Source of the DNA: Streptomyces sp. NBC_01549 | Lineage (GTDB): Bacteria > Actinomycetota > Actinomycetes > Streptomycetales > Streptomycetaceae | Reading direction: 5' to 3' | DNA: 64,000 nucleotides | Assembly: GCF_026339955.1 (NCBI RefSeq) | Contig: NZ_JAPEPW010000001.1 | Coordinates: forward strand, 4,459,001-4,523,000 | Shown: positions 53,515-63,623 of the stretch, in pieces | How the letters are laid out: every line of letters begins with the position of its first letter | Numbering within the stretch: the stretch's first letter is position 1 | Notes under the pieces: generated by a model | What the model was told of the DNA's origin: nothing | What the model saw: only the letters and a program-made list of their open reading frames with translations | The model's database searches: none | Made by a program: the position numbers and the translations under genes

Positions 53515-55797
53515 GTGAAGGCAGTACTGCTGTCGGCCCGAGACGGTTCGATCAGCGTGGCGGAGATCCCGCCCCCGGTGGTGCAGTGTGGCGCCGTGCT
53601 GATCCGCAACACCTACTCGCTGATCAGCGCCGGCACCGAGCGGGCGACCCTCGAGACGGGCGCCAGCAGCCTCATGGGAAAGGCGCGCCAGCGTCCCGAC
53701 CAGGTCCGGCAGGTTCTCAACACGGCGCGGCAACTGGGCGTCGTCGAGACATATCGGATGGTCCAGGACCGGCTCGACCGGCCCATGACGCTCGGATACT
53801 CCTGCGCCGGTGAGGTGATCGCGGTCGGGGAGGGAGTCGACGACATCGCCCCCGGCATGCGTGTGGCCGCGGGCGGAGCCGGTTACGCCTCCCACGCGGA
53901 GATCGTGGCCGTGCCCCGTAACCTCGTCGTGCCCGTACCGGAAGGCGTGGAGGACCGCTGGGCCGCCTTCGCCACCGTGGGTGCCATCGCACTCCAGGGA
54001 ATCCATCAGGCCGAGGCGGTTCCGGGATCCCGTGTCGTGGTGATCGGCCTCGGGCTGGTGGGACAGCTCACCCTGCGGATCCTGCGGGCCTACGGGTACG
54101 ACACGGTCGGCGTCGACCAGGATCCCGCGGCCATCGACGCGGCCCGGACCGGCGGATTCGTCGCCCACCCCCGTCAGACGGAGGACCTGGCGGGGACCGT
54201 CGCGCGTCATTGGGGCGGGGCGCGGGCCGACGCGGTGCTGGTGACCGCGGCGACCTCGAGCACCGACCCGGTCGAGCTGGCCGGGACTCTGGCGCGTGAC
54301 CGGGCCACCGTCGTCATCGTGGGAGACGTCAAGGTGTCCCCGCCCCGGTCGTCGTACTACCACAAGGAACTGTCGGTCCGTTACTCCCGCTCGTACGGAC
54401 CGGGACGGTACGACCCCCGCTTCGAGGAGGCAGGCGACGAGTACCCCGAGGGTTACGTGCCGTGGACCGAACGCCGCAACCTGGCCGAAGTCCTCAGGCT
54501 CGTGCCGAGGCTGGACCTGGAGAGCCTCGACCCCCGGGTCTTCGCCGTCGAGGACGCCGCCGAGGCGTACCGCGTCCTGAACACGGAACGGCCACGACGG
54601 CGCGCCGCACTGCTGTTGCGCTATCCCGGTACCGCCGAGGGGACCGAGCCCCCGCGGTACCAGGGCAGGCCCGCCACGTGGTCACCACCTGCCGGGGAAG
54701 CGAGGATCGCCGCCATCGGGGCCGGGAACTTCGCCACCAAGATGCTGTTCCCGCATCTGCGCCGGGACGGGAATGTCAGGTTCTCATGGGTGGCGAGCGC
54801 GCGAGGTCTCACGGCCGTCCAGCAGAGCAGGCGGTGGGGGTTCAGCAGCGTCGCAGAGAGCGCCGAGCACGGACTCGCGTCGGGCGAGGCCGACTGCGTC
54901 ATGGTGCTGTCCCGTCATGACAGCCATGGACGCTATGCGGCAGAAGTTCTGCGTCGCGGCATCGCGTTGTACTGCGAGAAGCCCGTGGGTCTCTCGGAGC
55001 AGGAGCTGGAGGCGGTGGCGGCCGCCTGGTCCGGGTCCGGCGTCCCGGCGCTCGCCGGCTTCAACCGGCGGTTCGCGCCGGCCGTCCGGGACTTGCGTGC
55101 CGCCCTGCCCGAAGGGGCGCCGCTCCAAGTCGCCTATCGGGTCTTCGCCGGCCGGCTGCCCGAGGATCACTGGTACTTCGATCAGCGGCAGGGCGGCCGG
55201 CTGCTCGGCGAGGTCTGCCATTTCATCGACACGGCGAACTTCCTCGTCCAAAGCAGGCCGGTGAGCGTAACCACCACGGGCGTGGACAGCAGGGACCCGG
55301 TGTCGGCCCAGAGCGTGACTGTGCAGGTCGTCTACGCGGACTCCTCGACCGCTTCCATCGTGTATGGCGGCACCACGCCGCCCGGGGCCCCCAAGGAGTT
55401 CATCGAGGTGGCCGGCGACGGTGTCGCCGCCAGGATCGAGGACTTCGCCTCCTTGACGCTGTGGAAGCGCGGGAAGAAGTCGGAGTCGGTCTATCGGGGA
55501 GCCTCGAAGGGACATGCCGAGGAGATGCGGGCCCTGACGCGGCTGCTGCGGGGCCAGAAGGTCGCTGAGGCGGACTTCCGGCTGGCGTTGTGGAGCTCGC
55601 TCGTCGCATGCCGGGCGGCCACCGCCCTCGCGGGAGGCGGCCAGGTCGAGGTCGCGCCCACCACCCCGGCGCTCGCGGAGGCCCTCGGGCGCACACCCCG
55701 CGCCGGTGGAGCCGGGAGGTCCGAGGGCGGGGTTCCGGAGCAAACCGGCATCACACGTCCGGATGCCGTGGGTACGACGGGAGGCTCCGGCGCATGA
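53515..55797 (+). CDS. Two-domain oxidoreductase (MDR dehydrogenase plus Gfo/Idh/MocA)
   Basis: A 760-residue fusion. Residues 1-375 are a zinc-type medium-chain dehydrogenase (LGYSCAGEVIAVGEGVDDIA, VVVIGLGLVGQLTLRILRA). Residues 385-715 are a Gfo/Idh/MocA sugar oxidoreductase (IAAIGAGNFATKMLFPHL, with the EKP motif in ALYCEKPVGLS). The tail after about 715 is low-complexity. Such bi-domain proteins recur in polysaccharide loci with heparinase-like genes, where they are thought to modify a nucleotide sugar or uronate; the exact reaction is not known. The GTG start has gaaagg nine bases upstream and lies just after the previous stop. Confidence 0.87.
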   Translation: MKAVLLSARDGSISVAEIPPPVVQCGAVLIRNTYSLISAGTERATLETGASSLMGKARQRPDQVRQVLNTARQLGVVETYRMVQDRLDRPMTLGYSCAGEVIAVGEGVDDIAPGMRVAAGGAGYASHAEIVAVPRNLVVPVPEGVEDRWAAFATVGAIALQGIHQAEAVPGSRVVVIGLGLVGQLTLRILRAYGYDTVGVDQDPAAIDAARTGGFVAHPRQTEDLAGTVARHWGGARADAVLVTAATSSTDPVELAGTLARDRATVVIVGDVKVSPPRSSYYHKELSVRYSRSYGPGRYDPRFEEAGDEYPEGYVPWTERRNLAEVLRLVPRLDLESLDPRVFAVEDAAEAYRVLNTERPRRRAALLLRYPGTAEGTEPPRYQGRPATWSPPAGEARIAAIGAGNFATKMLFPHLRRDGNVRFSWVASARGLTAVQQSRRWGFSSVAESAEHGLASGEADCVMVLSRHDSHGRYAAEVLRRGIALYCEKPVGLSEQELEAVAAAWSGSGVPALAGFNRRFAPAVRDLRAALPEGAPLQVAYRVFAGRLPEDHWYFDQRQGGRLLGEVCHFIDTANFLVQSRPVSVTTTGVDSRDPVSAQSVTVQVVYADSSTASIVYGGTTPPGAPKEFIEVAGDGVAARIEDFASLTLWKRGKKSESVYRGASKGHAEEMRALTRLLRGQKVAEADFRLALWSSLVACRAATALAGGGQVEVAPTTPALAEALGRTPRAGGAGRSEGGVPEQTGITRPDAVGTTGGSGA

Positions 55798-55858
55798 GTC
55801 CCCGAGGAACGGCCGTCCTGCCAGTGGTTCCGGCGCCGAGCGCGAAGACGGAGGCCTG

Positions 55859-57748
55859 ATGTGCGGCTTCGTGGTGGTTCTCAACCGAGGTGCGGCCGGG
55901 TGCGACCCCTGCACGACGATCGAGCACCGCGGCCCGGACTCATCCGGGCATCAGGACCTCCACGGCCCGGACTGGCACGCGTCACTGCACTTCCGCCGAC
56001 TCGCGATCGTCGACGTCGGCCCCCGCAGCGACCAGCCCTTCGGCGACGCCGAGCGAGGGTTCCTCGTGTACAACGGGGAGATCTACAACGTTCCCCAGAT
56101 GCGGAGCACGCTACGGTCCCGGGGCGTCCGGTTCACCACCGAAGGGGATACCGAAGTCCTCTATGAACTGCTGCTCCAGCCCGATGCCGCAGGTCTGCTC
56201 GGTCAGGTCGACGGAATGTTCGCTTTCGTTCAGGTCCTGCCCGACGGACAGGTGCGATATGGGCGCGACCGGTTCGGAATCAAGCCTCTCTACGTCGCCT
56301 CGGACACGTCGGGCGGCGTCGTCGCCCTGGCGAGTGAGGTCGCTCCGCTACGCGCGATCGGCCTCGCCGACCATGTCGATCCCGTGGCCGTCGCGCAGGG
56401 GGCGATGTTCCTGTGGACGCCTCCCCCTCGCACGGGCTGGCTCGGCGTGCGTGCGGCACCGATCGGCTCCGTGCACTGCCTGCGGCCACCCAGGTACGCA
56501 CGCCCTCGGCTGGTCTGGCAGGCGGAAGACACCGCGCCGGCGCAGGACATCGGTGAGGCGGTGCGCGAGTCGGTGCGACGTCAGGTCAGGGCGGATGTCC
56601 CGGTGGGGCTCCTGCTGAGCGGGGGAGTCGACAGCACGTGGCTGGGCGTGGAACTGCGCCGGGCGGGATTCTCGGGCCCCGTCTTCTCGGCGCGTGACGC
56701 GTTGCCGCGGGAAGGCTCGGCGGAGCCCTTCGAGGGTGACGCCCCGTACGCCGAGAGGGTGGCCCGTCGCCTCGGCGTACCGCCGCACTGGGTGGATCTC
56801 GATGTCGACGTACTGCGACAGATCCCCGAGATGGTAAGGGTGATGGAACTACCCTTCGGCGACCCGGCGGCCATCGCGCTCATGCGCCTGGCGCGGGCCG
56901 CCCGCGACGAAGCGACGGTGCTGCTTTCCGGGGTCGGAGTGGAAGAGATCTTCCTGGGATACGAGCGGTATCAGGCGGTGCGGATGCTGCAGCGGATTCC
57001 GGCGTCCGGTCGGCTCCTTCTCGGGCGGGCGTCGGCGGGTCCGGTCCCTGGGAGATTCCGCGAACGCGTGGACAAGCTCGGCCGCATGTGCGTCCTCGGT
57101 CCTCGCGACTGGGCGTGGGGGAGCCAGGCCTACTTCAGCCCCGAGGAATGGGCACAACTGTCTTTGAAGGTCGAACTGGACGAGGTCACGGCAGCCCATC
57201 GTGACATCGTGGACCCTCTGCTGGCGGCGGGAGCGAGCCCACTGACCGCGGTCGCGGAGTGTGACCGGCGGCTGTTCCTGCCGGGCCTCAACCTTCTGTA
57301 CGCGGACCGTGCGTCCATGCGGGCCAGCGTGGAGCTGCGGGTGCCGTTCCTCGGCGAACCGGTCATCGCCTCGGCGCTCGCCGTGCGGGCAGAGGATCAG
57401 CTCCGACCCGGGAACGGCAAGGCACGGTTTCGAGCCGCCGCGTCGGCCGCGGGGGTTCCCGACTTCGTCACGCGGCGTTCGAAGACGGGTTTCGGAGCCC
57501 CGGTCCGCTCCCTGCTGAGGCAGCACGGGCGGCACCTCTGGTCGCGGGTGCGGCAGGCAGGCATCTTCGACGAGCTCCTCGACCGGCGGACCGCCGACCG
57601 CTTCGTATCCGAGCACGTGTCGGGGGAACGCGAGCGCGGACTCGCCGTTTTCGGCCTGTTCTGCGCGGCGATGTGGTGGGAACGGAACGTCGACGGTGAC
57701 GGGGGGGTCGAGGAGGCCCTCCAGGGCTACCGAGCGGCCGCGCCCTGA
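55859..57748 (+). CDS. Second asparagine synthetase-type amidotransferase
   Basis: A 629-residue AsnB relative, distant from the one at 48432. The glutaminase domain starts MCGFVVVLNRGAAG with Cys2, IEHRGPDSSGHQD and VYNGEIYNVPQM. The PPi loop is LLSGGVDSTWLGVEL around residue 254. The later motif is SGVGVEEIFLGYERYQ, where canonical enzymes have GxGxDE; Glu replaces Asp. Probably it amidates a different carboxyl from its neighbour's substrate. A ggagg lies four bases before the ATG. The 3' end overlaps the convergent flippase gene by 22 bases. Confidence 0.85.
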   Translation: MCGFVVVLNRGAAGCDPCTTIEHRGPDSSGHQDLHGPDWHASLHFRRLAIVDVGPRSDQPFGDAERGFLVYNGEIYNVPQMRSTLRSRGVRFTTEGDTEVLYELLLQPDAAGLLGQVDGMFAFVQVLPDGQVRYGRDRFGIKPLYVASDTSGGVVALASEVAPLRAIGLADHVDPVAVAQGAMFLWTPPPRTGWLGVRAAPIGSVHCLRPPRYARPRLVWQAEDTAPAQDIGEAVRESVRRQVRADVPVGLLLSGGVDSTWLGVELRRAGFSGPVFSARDALPREGSAEPFEGDAPYAERVARRLGVPPHWVDLDVDVLRQIPEMVRVMELPFGDPAAIALMRLARAARDEATVLLSGVGVEEIFLGYERYQAVRMLQRIPASGRLLLGRASAGPVPGRFRERVDKLGRMCVLGPRDWAWGSQAYFSPEEWAQLSLKVELDEVTAAHRDIVDPLLAAGASPLTAVAECDRRLFLPGLNLLYADRASMRASVELRVPFLGEPVIASALAVRAEDQLRPGNGKARFRAAASAAGVPDFVTRRSKTGFGAPVRSLLRQHGRHLWSRVRQAGIFDELLDRRTADRFVSEHVSGERERGLAVFGLFCAAMWWERNVDGDGGVEEALQGYRAAAP

Positions 57749-59082
57749 CCTGTCGCCGGACGGTTTCCGGGGTTCGTCCCCGCGCCTGCCTTGCCGACTG
57801 GGAGGACGATCTCTGCTGCGTTCACGGCACGCCGGTATCCGATGAGGTGGACGAGCAGGTTGACGGCAAGGGCCAGAAGGCTCGCCCACGCCGCTCCCGC
57901 GGCTCCGAATGCCGGAATCAGCAGGAGATTGAGGACGAGGTTGGACACCGTCAGGGTGATCGCCGCGGTGCGCAGGCCGGATCCGAGACCATGCGCCGTC
58001 AGGAAGGTGTTGAACAGTCGGGTCACGGCGCCGATCACCTGCGCCCCGGCGAGGACCGGTACCAGGCACGCCGCCATCAAGAACTTCTCGGAATAGACCA
58101 GCCGAACCAATGGCTCGGCCAGCACGCTCAATGCGACGGCCGGTACGGCGCTCATCGCCGTCACCGCCGCGACCCAGTGCAGCTCCACACGAGGTTGTCG
58201 GGTGAACCGCCCGAAGAGCGCCGTCGCCAGCCCCGCACCCGGAAGCCCGATGGGGAACGCGAGCGACGCGGCGCACATGTAGCAGGCGAACGAACGCGGA
58301 TCGCTGCCGGCACCGAGCATCAGTGTGTCCATGTGGTACGTACCCATACTCAGTACCCGACCGATGTAGGCCGAGAAGCCGAAGTCACGGGCACCCCGGA
58401 CCATCCGCGCCATGGTTTCGCGAAGGCCGCGGAACAAGGGCCGGAGGTACGCCAGGAGCGAAGCCCACCCGGCGAGCAGGAACAGGGCGTCCGTGAGAAG
58501 AGCCCCTGACGGCGTCAGCCGTACCCCCAACGCCGGCATGGTCGTGAGCACGCAGAGGAAGCCCGTCCGCGAGAGTACGGAGGCGATGGAGTAGGTGTGG
58601 AGCCGCCCGAGCCCCTGTGCTGTTTGCAGGCACACGAAGTCGAGGGGGTAACCCACGGAGACAAGGGCCATCAGTCTCAGAGCCGGGCCCGCGTGAACGT
58701 TGAAGCGGGCGTCGACGATCCAGGACAGAGCGAAGACGGTGAAGCCGAACAGGACCGACACCGGCACGAGGAACGTCACGACCGCGCCGGTGATGCGACG
58801 CCGTTCCGCCCGATCCGAGCACGCCAGCATCCGCGCCGCGGGCAGAAACAGCCCGAACTCGAAGAACATCGAGCTGAACAGCAGCAGTTGTTTGCCGAAG
58901 GCGTAGTTCGTGTAGGCATCGACGCTCAGGGTCCTGGCGAGCAGCGCCGATGTGAGCATGCCGAGTCCGCCAAGCAACGCACTCGAGCAGGCGAAGCCGG
59001 CGGCCTGACGAATCGTCGGGGAGGAACAGGCGGTCCTCACCTTGGCGCGGGTCCGCACGGCGGCACCGACGCCGCCGGTCAT
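57727..59082 (-). CDS. Wzx-like lipopolysaccharide/oligosaccharide flippase
   Basis: A 451-residue membrane protein of the MATE/MVF superfamily with about 12-14 helices, for example GFACSSALLGGLGMLTSALL, FEFGLFLPAARMLA and SNLVLNLLLIPAFGAAGAAW, the last being the typical polysaccharide-transporter C-terminal signature. It should move the lipid-linked repeat unit to the outer face. The ATG at 59082 overlaps the stop of the O-antigen-ligase gene (ATGA), fixing the start and showing coupling. The longer frame to 59307 is a shadow of that gene. Confidence 0.85.
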   Translation of the reverse strand: MTGGVGAAVRTRAKVRTACSSPTIRQAAGFACSSALLGGLGMLTSALLARTLSVDAYTNYAFGKQLLLFSSMFFEFGLFLPAARMLACSDRAERRRITGAVVTFLVPVSVLFGFTVFALSWIVDARFNVHAGPALRLMALVSVGYPLDFVCLQTAQGLGRLHTYSIASVLSRTGFLCVLTTMPALGVRLTPSGALLTDALFLLAGWASLLAYLRPLFRGLRETMARMVRGARDFGFSAYIGRVLSMGTYHMDTLMLGAGSDPRSFACYMCAASLAFPIGLPGAGLATALFGRFTRQPRVELHWVAAVTAMSAVPAVALSVLAEPLVRLVYSEKFLMAACLVPVLAGAQVIGAVTRLFNTFLTAHGLGSGLRTAAITLTVSNLVLNLLLIPAFGAAGAAWASLLALAVNLLVHLIGYRRAVNAAEIVLPVGKAGAGTNPGNRPATGQGAAAR

Positions 59083-60593
59083 GAGGCCGACTCCACGAGC
59101 CGCGCTCGAACCGCACGTTCCGCGCCCGCCCGCGTGGCCTGTTGCCGAGCTGGGCGCCGCTGGGCCGTGTCGACGGCCGACGCGGCGAGTCCCAGGAGCA
59201 CCGCCAGCACGACATTGCTCGGCCCCAGCGGCAGCATCGTCAGCTCGACGGAGAAGGCCAGGTAGGCCAGGGCCCCGGCGACCACGGCGGCGTGCAGCAC
59301 TTGGCACGTCGCATCCTTACGTGCCGCCCGGCCGAGCCGACGGAGCATCCTGGTGCCATATCCGCATACGGCGAGGAGGGCCGTGAATCCCAGTACACCC
59401 TGTTCCGCCAGGGTCCCGACGAACGAGCTGTGAGGAGACTGCACCGACCTCACACCCCACACCACCTTGGCGCCGACCCCTCTTTGTGCCTCGACGAACT
59501 GGTTGATCCCCACTCCGGTGATCGGGGCCGAACGCCAGATGTCCAGACCTACCTGATAGGTCGCGAACCTGCCGGCCACGTTGGCGGTGTTGCCCATGCG
59601 GGCACGAAACATGTCGCTGTCCTGCAGCGGTACGAAGAGGATCAGTGCCCCCAGGGCCACGGCGACGGCCATGGCGGCGAGCCTCAGCCTTTTCCCGACC
59701 CGTAGGCCGAGTCCGAGGAAGACGACCAGCAGGGCGCAGGCCCAGGCCACCCGGAACAGCGAGAACGCCATGCCCGTGATCTGTACGGCGGCCAGCAGCG
59801 GGCCCACGAGGGCCGGAGCTCCCTTCCGGCGCGAGCCGTCGGTGCCCGCGCTCGTCCACCAGAACAGCGTCGCGGCGAGCGTCAGGGCCAGGGTGAGCGA
59901 ATAGACCTCCGGGTTTGCGTAAGGCCCGGAGACGCGGACGAACCCGGCGACCTCGGTGTCGGTTCGCACGACTCCGCCGCTGAGGGTCGCCAGCTCGTAT
60001 CCGAAGAAGTGCTCCGTGATGCCGAGGAGGGCCACGCAGGTGCCGCAGACCATCAGTCCCGCCGCCCACGCCCGCAGTCGCCTGGGGCTGTCCGCCGTAC
60101 GGCGGCAGACTGCGAAGGCGATACAGGGGAGCAGGATCGCGTCGATGAAGATTTGCAGCGCGCCCAGGGTGCCCGGGTGAGTGGTCAGGGCACGGAAGAG
60201 GAAGACAACCGCGAACACCGTGACCGCTTTGACGAAGGCTCGCACACCGGTTGCACCCGGCCTGCCGACTCCCCTGGTCAACAGGAGCATGAGAGCCAGG
60301 GCACTCAGGTACGCACGGTCGAACGTCAGCAGCGCCCCCGACTGCGGATAGCGGGCGAAGGGGTAGAGGACGGGAGAGAGAACCAGCCAGACAAGGCCGG
60401 CGGCGAGCGGCCACCGGCTGGCCACCAGGGCGAACGCCGTCACCATCACAACGGAGAGAAGGGCTGTCGAGGGCACGCTCGGCGAGAGGAGGAAAGCGCC
60501 CAGTGTCGCCGTGCCGGCTCCTGCCAAGAGGACGGTGCAGATGGTCGAGAGGTCGACTTTCCGGGCCTGCCTCGCCGCCATCGGGGCGTTCAC
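59079..60593 (-). CDS. O-antigen ligase/polymerase family protein (Wzy/WaaL-like)
   Basis: A 504-residue membrane protein with about 12 helices. The large outside loop typical of the family contains RMGNTANVAGRFATYQVGLD then GVGINQFVEAQRGVGAKVVW and VQSPHSSFVGTLAEQGVLGF, the Wzy_C motif with conserved Arg and His. It would polymerise or ligate the repeat unit. The start is GTG 60593, with ggag six bases upstream. A longer frame (to 60767) adds a poorly conserved basic stretch. It is followed directly by the coupled flippase. Confidence 0.85.
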   Translation of the reverse strand: MNAPMAARQARKVDLSTICTVLLAGAGTATLGAFLLSPSVPSTALLSVVMVTAFALVASRWPLAAGLVWLVLSPVLYPFARYPQSGALLTFDRAYLSALALMLLLTRGVGRPGATGVRAFVKAVTVFAVVFLFRALTTHPGTLGALQIFIDAILLPCIAFAVCRRTADSPRRLRAWAAGLMVCGTCVALLGITEHFFGYELATLSGGVVRTDTEVAGFVRVSGPYANPEVYSLTLALTLAATLFWWTSAGTDGSRRKGAPALVGPLLAAVQITGMAFSLFRVAWACALLVVFLGLGLRVGKRLRLAAMAVAVALGALILFVPLQDSDMFRARMGNTANVAGRFATYQVGLDIWRSAPITGVGINQFVEAQRGVGAKVVWGVRSVQSPHSSFVGTLAEQGVLGFTALLAVCGYGTRMLRRLGRAARKDATCQVLHAAVVAGALAYLAFSVELTMLPLGPSNVVLAVLLGLAASAVDTAQRRPARQQATRAGAERAVRARLVESAS

Positions 60594-61283
60594 CTGTTGC
60601 TCCGGGCCACGCACAACCCGGTCGGCGCGTTGAGAAACGGGGCCGGACTCCGTCGCGGCGATGTCCACATGGGCGACCTCGGGACGGCGGCGTAACGTGG
60701 CCCACTCGCCCCGTCGGGAGATCCGTGAGTCACAGCGGCCGACACGCAGTTCACGAACGCGGCGCACGGCCAGGAGCCGCCTGACCGCTGTCCTGCCTCT
60801 GCGCCCCAGGTGACGGACACCGCTGAGCGCGCCGAGTCCGTCACATGGGGCGCGAGGTCCGGTCCGGTCCAGTCGCCGTTGTCCCGGAAACGGAAAAATC
60901 GATCAGCACATTTTTCGAGTTCTTCGGGGGGCCCCAGGGGGGATACGGATTCACGTGCCGTCACATCGCTGCTATTCCAAACACTCACGGGATCTCCAAA
61001 TATCCGTCCGGCCACGTCGTACTTCCGTGCCGAGTCACGGAGAGACACGCTAGTCTCACAAGCTCCTCTACGATGCTGGGCGACGCACCTTCCCGGTTGA
61101 ATTGCCACGCCGAATGAGCTGCTCGTGTAAGAAGCCGTTCGTTCGGGCGCGCTGCCTTGCGTCCACCTGCTTGAGATTGTCGGCTGTGTGACCATCCTGA
61201 CGTGGCGTGGCGTCGTGAGCCGGAATTCATTGCCGTTGTTTCGTGTCCCGGCGTCTGCTGTATCACCGGAGTGAGAGGGCGAC
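60594..61283. other. Long intergenic region between divergent genes
   Basis: This 690-base gap separates the leftward ligase-flippase pair from the rightward methyltransferase. I find no gene I would defend. A 90-residue rightward frame at 60845 and a 231-residue leftward frame lack ribosome sites and known patterns. The right two-thirds is less GC-rich than the coding parts, as expected of promoters, but no clear -10/-35 pair stands out. Confidence 0.4.
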
Positions 61284-62222
61284 ATGCGAGAGAAAGAAAT
61301 CGCCGAATTCTGGTCGGCGCATCCGTGCGGTGATCATCTTGTGGGCGGGGCGTCCAGAGGTGGCCGATGTGAGTACGAAGAATTTTTCACACGGTATGAC
61401 ACATTCAAGTACCGATTGGAGCCGCACATTCCGGGGTGCCTCGATGGTCTCGATGTCGCCGGTCGGCGGGTGCTCGAAATCGGCCTCGGCCAAGGAGCGG
61501 AGTCGGAACAGCTCATTCGCCGCGGTGCGCTGTGGACGGGTGTCGACCTCACCGAGACTTCTGTGGAGAGGGTCAGAACACGGCTGACCCAGCGCAACCT
61601 TCCGTGGGAGGGATTGCATCGCGCGAATGTCCTGGATCTTCCATTCCCGGCGGATTCTTTCGATCTGGTCTTCAGCCACGGCGTGCTCCACCATGTTCCA
61701 GACATCCTGGCGGCCCAGCGAGAGATCCACCGGGTGCTCCGCCCCGGAGGCGAACTGGTGGCAATGCTCTATGCGCGATGGTCGCTGAACTATCTGCTGT
61801 CCATCGGCCTGCTCCGGCGGGCCGCGCTGGCGGTGATCTACCCTCTGGCCCGCGCCGGTCTGTTCAAGCCCTCCGGCGTCGTCGGTGCACATGTGAGGAA
61901 CGCGCGCCGGGCGGGGCTGTGCAGCTATCTGAGGATGCGGCAGTTCATCCACCACAACACCGACGGGCCGGACAACCCGCACTCACGTGTCTACGACGTG
62001 CGCACGGCGCGTCAGCACTTCCCGGACTTCTCTCTCGTTCGGGTGCACAAGCACTTCATGCACGCACCGCCGCTGCCAGTCCACGCTCTTCCCGGTGGCC
62101 GCGTCGCGGGCTGGCACCTGTGGGTCCACATGAGGCCGAAGTGGCGGACTGATGAGTCGGCGGCGACGAGCACCTCCGAGACAACCGCGGAATGGTGCGG
62201 TCCCGCGACGAAGGACCGGTAG
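61284..62222 (+). CDS. Class I SAM-dependent methyltransferase
   Basis: A 312-residue enzyme. Motif I is VLEIGLGQGAESEQL, motif II VDLTETSVERV, motif III/IV FDLVFSHGVLHHVPDILAAQ, then IHRVLRPGGELVAMLYARWS. The N-terminus REKEIAEFWSAHPCGDH is of the type seen in methyltransferases of sugar-polymer loci. It likely O-methylates a sugar of the polymer, perhaps as chain cap, but acceptor is not readable. The C-terminal third has hydrophobic stretches (NYLLSIGLLRRAALAVIYPL) that could touch the membrane. An agaggg lies four bases before the ATG. Confidence 0.85.
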   Translation: MREKEIAEFWSAHPCGDHLVGGASRGGRCEYEEFFTRYDTFKYRLEPHIPGCLDGLDVAGRRVLEIGLGQGAESEQLIRRGALWTGVDLTETSVERVRTRLTQRNLPWEGLHRANVLDLPFPADSFDLVFSHGVLHHVPDILAAQREIHRVLRPGGELVAMLYARWSLNYLLSIGLLRRAALAVIYPLARAGLFKPSGVVGAHVRNARRAGLCSYLRMRQFIHHNTDGPDNPHSRVYDVRTARQHFPDFSLVRVHKHFMHAPPLPVHALPGGRVAGWHLWVHMRPKWRTDESAATSTSETTAEWCGPATKDR

Positions 62223-62363
62223 GCGCCGGTGTTGCTGTCAGCAGTGCGCGGGCACTCGGACGCGGGCCGGGAGATACCCAGCAGCGTGAGCCCGGCCGAC
62301 GACGCAGTGTCTTCTGCGGTTGGACGATGCCTGCGCTCAGCTGACCGGCGACGTGCTGGCGGG

Positions 62364-63623
62364 CTACGAGGCGGCCGCCGTCGGCTGAACGGCCACGGCG
62401 GCGGGCTGTGGCCGCCTTGGCAGGGCGGTGTGAAGAGCGGTCAGCGCGTCCAGAAGGGGAGCGGTGCTCCACCTGGGTGATTCCCAGAGGGCCCTGTTCC
62501 CATGGGAGCCGCCCGCCCGCGTGTCCGTGTTGAGGCCCGGGTAGCGGTCCACCACGGCCGCTAGCACGGCGTACGCGAAGTCGGTAGCGGCGAAGCCGCG
62601 TTCGGCCGCCCACGCCGCCATCCGTACCGCTGTCGCGTCGTTGTTCGGGTCCCGTCTGCTCCGGCCGTCCGCGAAGTAGCGGGGCAGGGGGCCGTCGAAC
62701 AGGTGCCGCAGGTAGTGGGCCGCTCCCCGTTCGAGGGGGCGTCGGACGTCGACGCCGAGCAGCGTTCCCGCCTGTTCGAGGCGCAGCAGCACGTACCCCG
62801 TGTGGAAGCCGTCCACCCAGCCCAGCCGCGGGTCCCGTCCGTAGGGCCACGAGCCCTCGGGGCGCTGCCCGTCCAGGCTCACCTCGACGGCACCGTGGGC
62901 GGCATCGGTCAGGCGGTTCGCCAGTTCGGCGGGCAGCGTCCCGGTGCGGGCCAGGCGGGCGGCGAGCGCGGCACCCATGAGGTTGGCGTTGTGGACGAGG
63001 ACGTCACTGGCCGGTGTGTAGGTGAAGAACTCGCCGTTGTACAGGTGTTCCAGGAGCCCGCGCGCAAGGGACCGTACCGCCTCGTCGTCGAGCGTCCCGG
63101 TGTCCAGACAGCCGTCCGCGCAGAAGGTGGTGGCCACGAGGTTCGGGACGGAGGCGGGGTAGTACGCCCAGCGGGTCTGCACGTCGAACTCGTAGCGCCA
63201 CAGCCCGGCGTGGCGCCCGGAGAGCTGCTCGGCGGCCGCCGACCGGCCCAGTCGCAGGGCGCGCTCCCGCCACACGGGGGAGGCCGAGAGCCTGGCGCAG
63301 GCGCCGGCCGCGGTGCCGACGGCCGTCGCGGTGCGCAGCGGGTGAATGCCCAGGACCGGACGCAGGTCGATCCGGCTGCGTTTGACGGTCTGCAGGAGCA
63401 CCTGGCGAAGCACACGGTGCACGGCCAGCCGTCCCAGCGGGCCGGTCAGCCCGTCGTACGGGTCCGGGCCCGCCCAGTCGCGGGCGTCGGCCCACCGGAA
63501 GAGCCGGTCGGTCAGGGCGAGCACGTCCGTGGCCTCGTTGGGCGAGCCGAGGCGGCCCGGGGCGCGGCGGTCCGGGCCGAAACGGTCCCGGGGTGAGTGG
63601 TCGGTGGGGGTTCCGGTCGGCAT
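62364..63623 (-). CDS. Predicted alpha/alpha-toroid protein of unknown function
   Basis: A 419-residue protein without signal peptide or clear catalytic motif. Regular helical pairs with conserved Trp/Gly turns (SGRHAGLWRYEFDVQTRWAY, GSWPYGRDPRLGWVDGFHTG, YLRHLFDGPLPRYFADGRSR, DATAVRMAAWAAERGF) resemble alpha/alpha barrels of polysaccharide lyases and glycoside hydrolases. The WVDGFHTGYVL block recurs in EPS-locus proteins as I recall. I do not recognise a named family. It lies next to the sugar-transferase gene on the same strand, and may act on the nascent polymer. The C-terminal 20 residues are Ala/Pro-rich. Confidence 0.6.
   Translation of the reverse strand: MPTGTPTDHSPRDRFGPDRRAPGRLGSPNEATDVLALTDRLFRWADARDWAGPDPYDGLTGPLGRLAVHRVLRQVLLQTVKRSRIDLRPVLGIHPLRTATAVGTAAGACARLSASPVWRERALRLGRSAAAEQLSGRHAGLWRYEFDVQTRWAYYPASVPNLVATTFCADGCLDTGTLDDEAVRSLARGLLEHLYNGEFFTYTPASDVLVHNANLMGAALAARLARTGTLPAELANRLTDAAHGAVEVSLDGQRPEGSWPYGRDPRLGWVDGFHTGYVLLRLEQAGTLLGVDVRRPLERGAAHYLRHLFDGPLPRYFADGRSRRDPNNDATAVRMAAWAAERGFAATDFAYAVLAAVVDRYPGLNTDTRAGGSHGNRALWESPRWSTAPLLDALTALHTALPRRPQPAAVAVQPTAAAS

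Noticed and set aside
60845..61117. A 90-residue rightward ORF in the 690-base gap
   Set aside because: No ribosome site, mixed codon third positions and no recognisable pattern.
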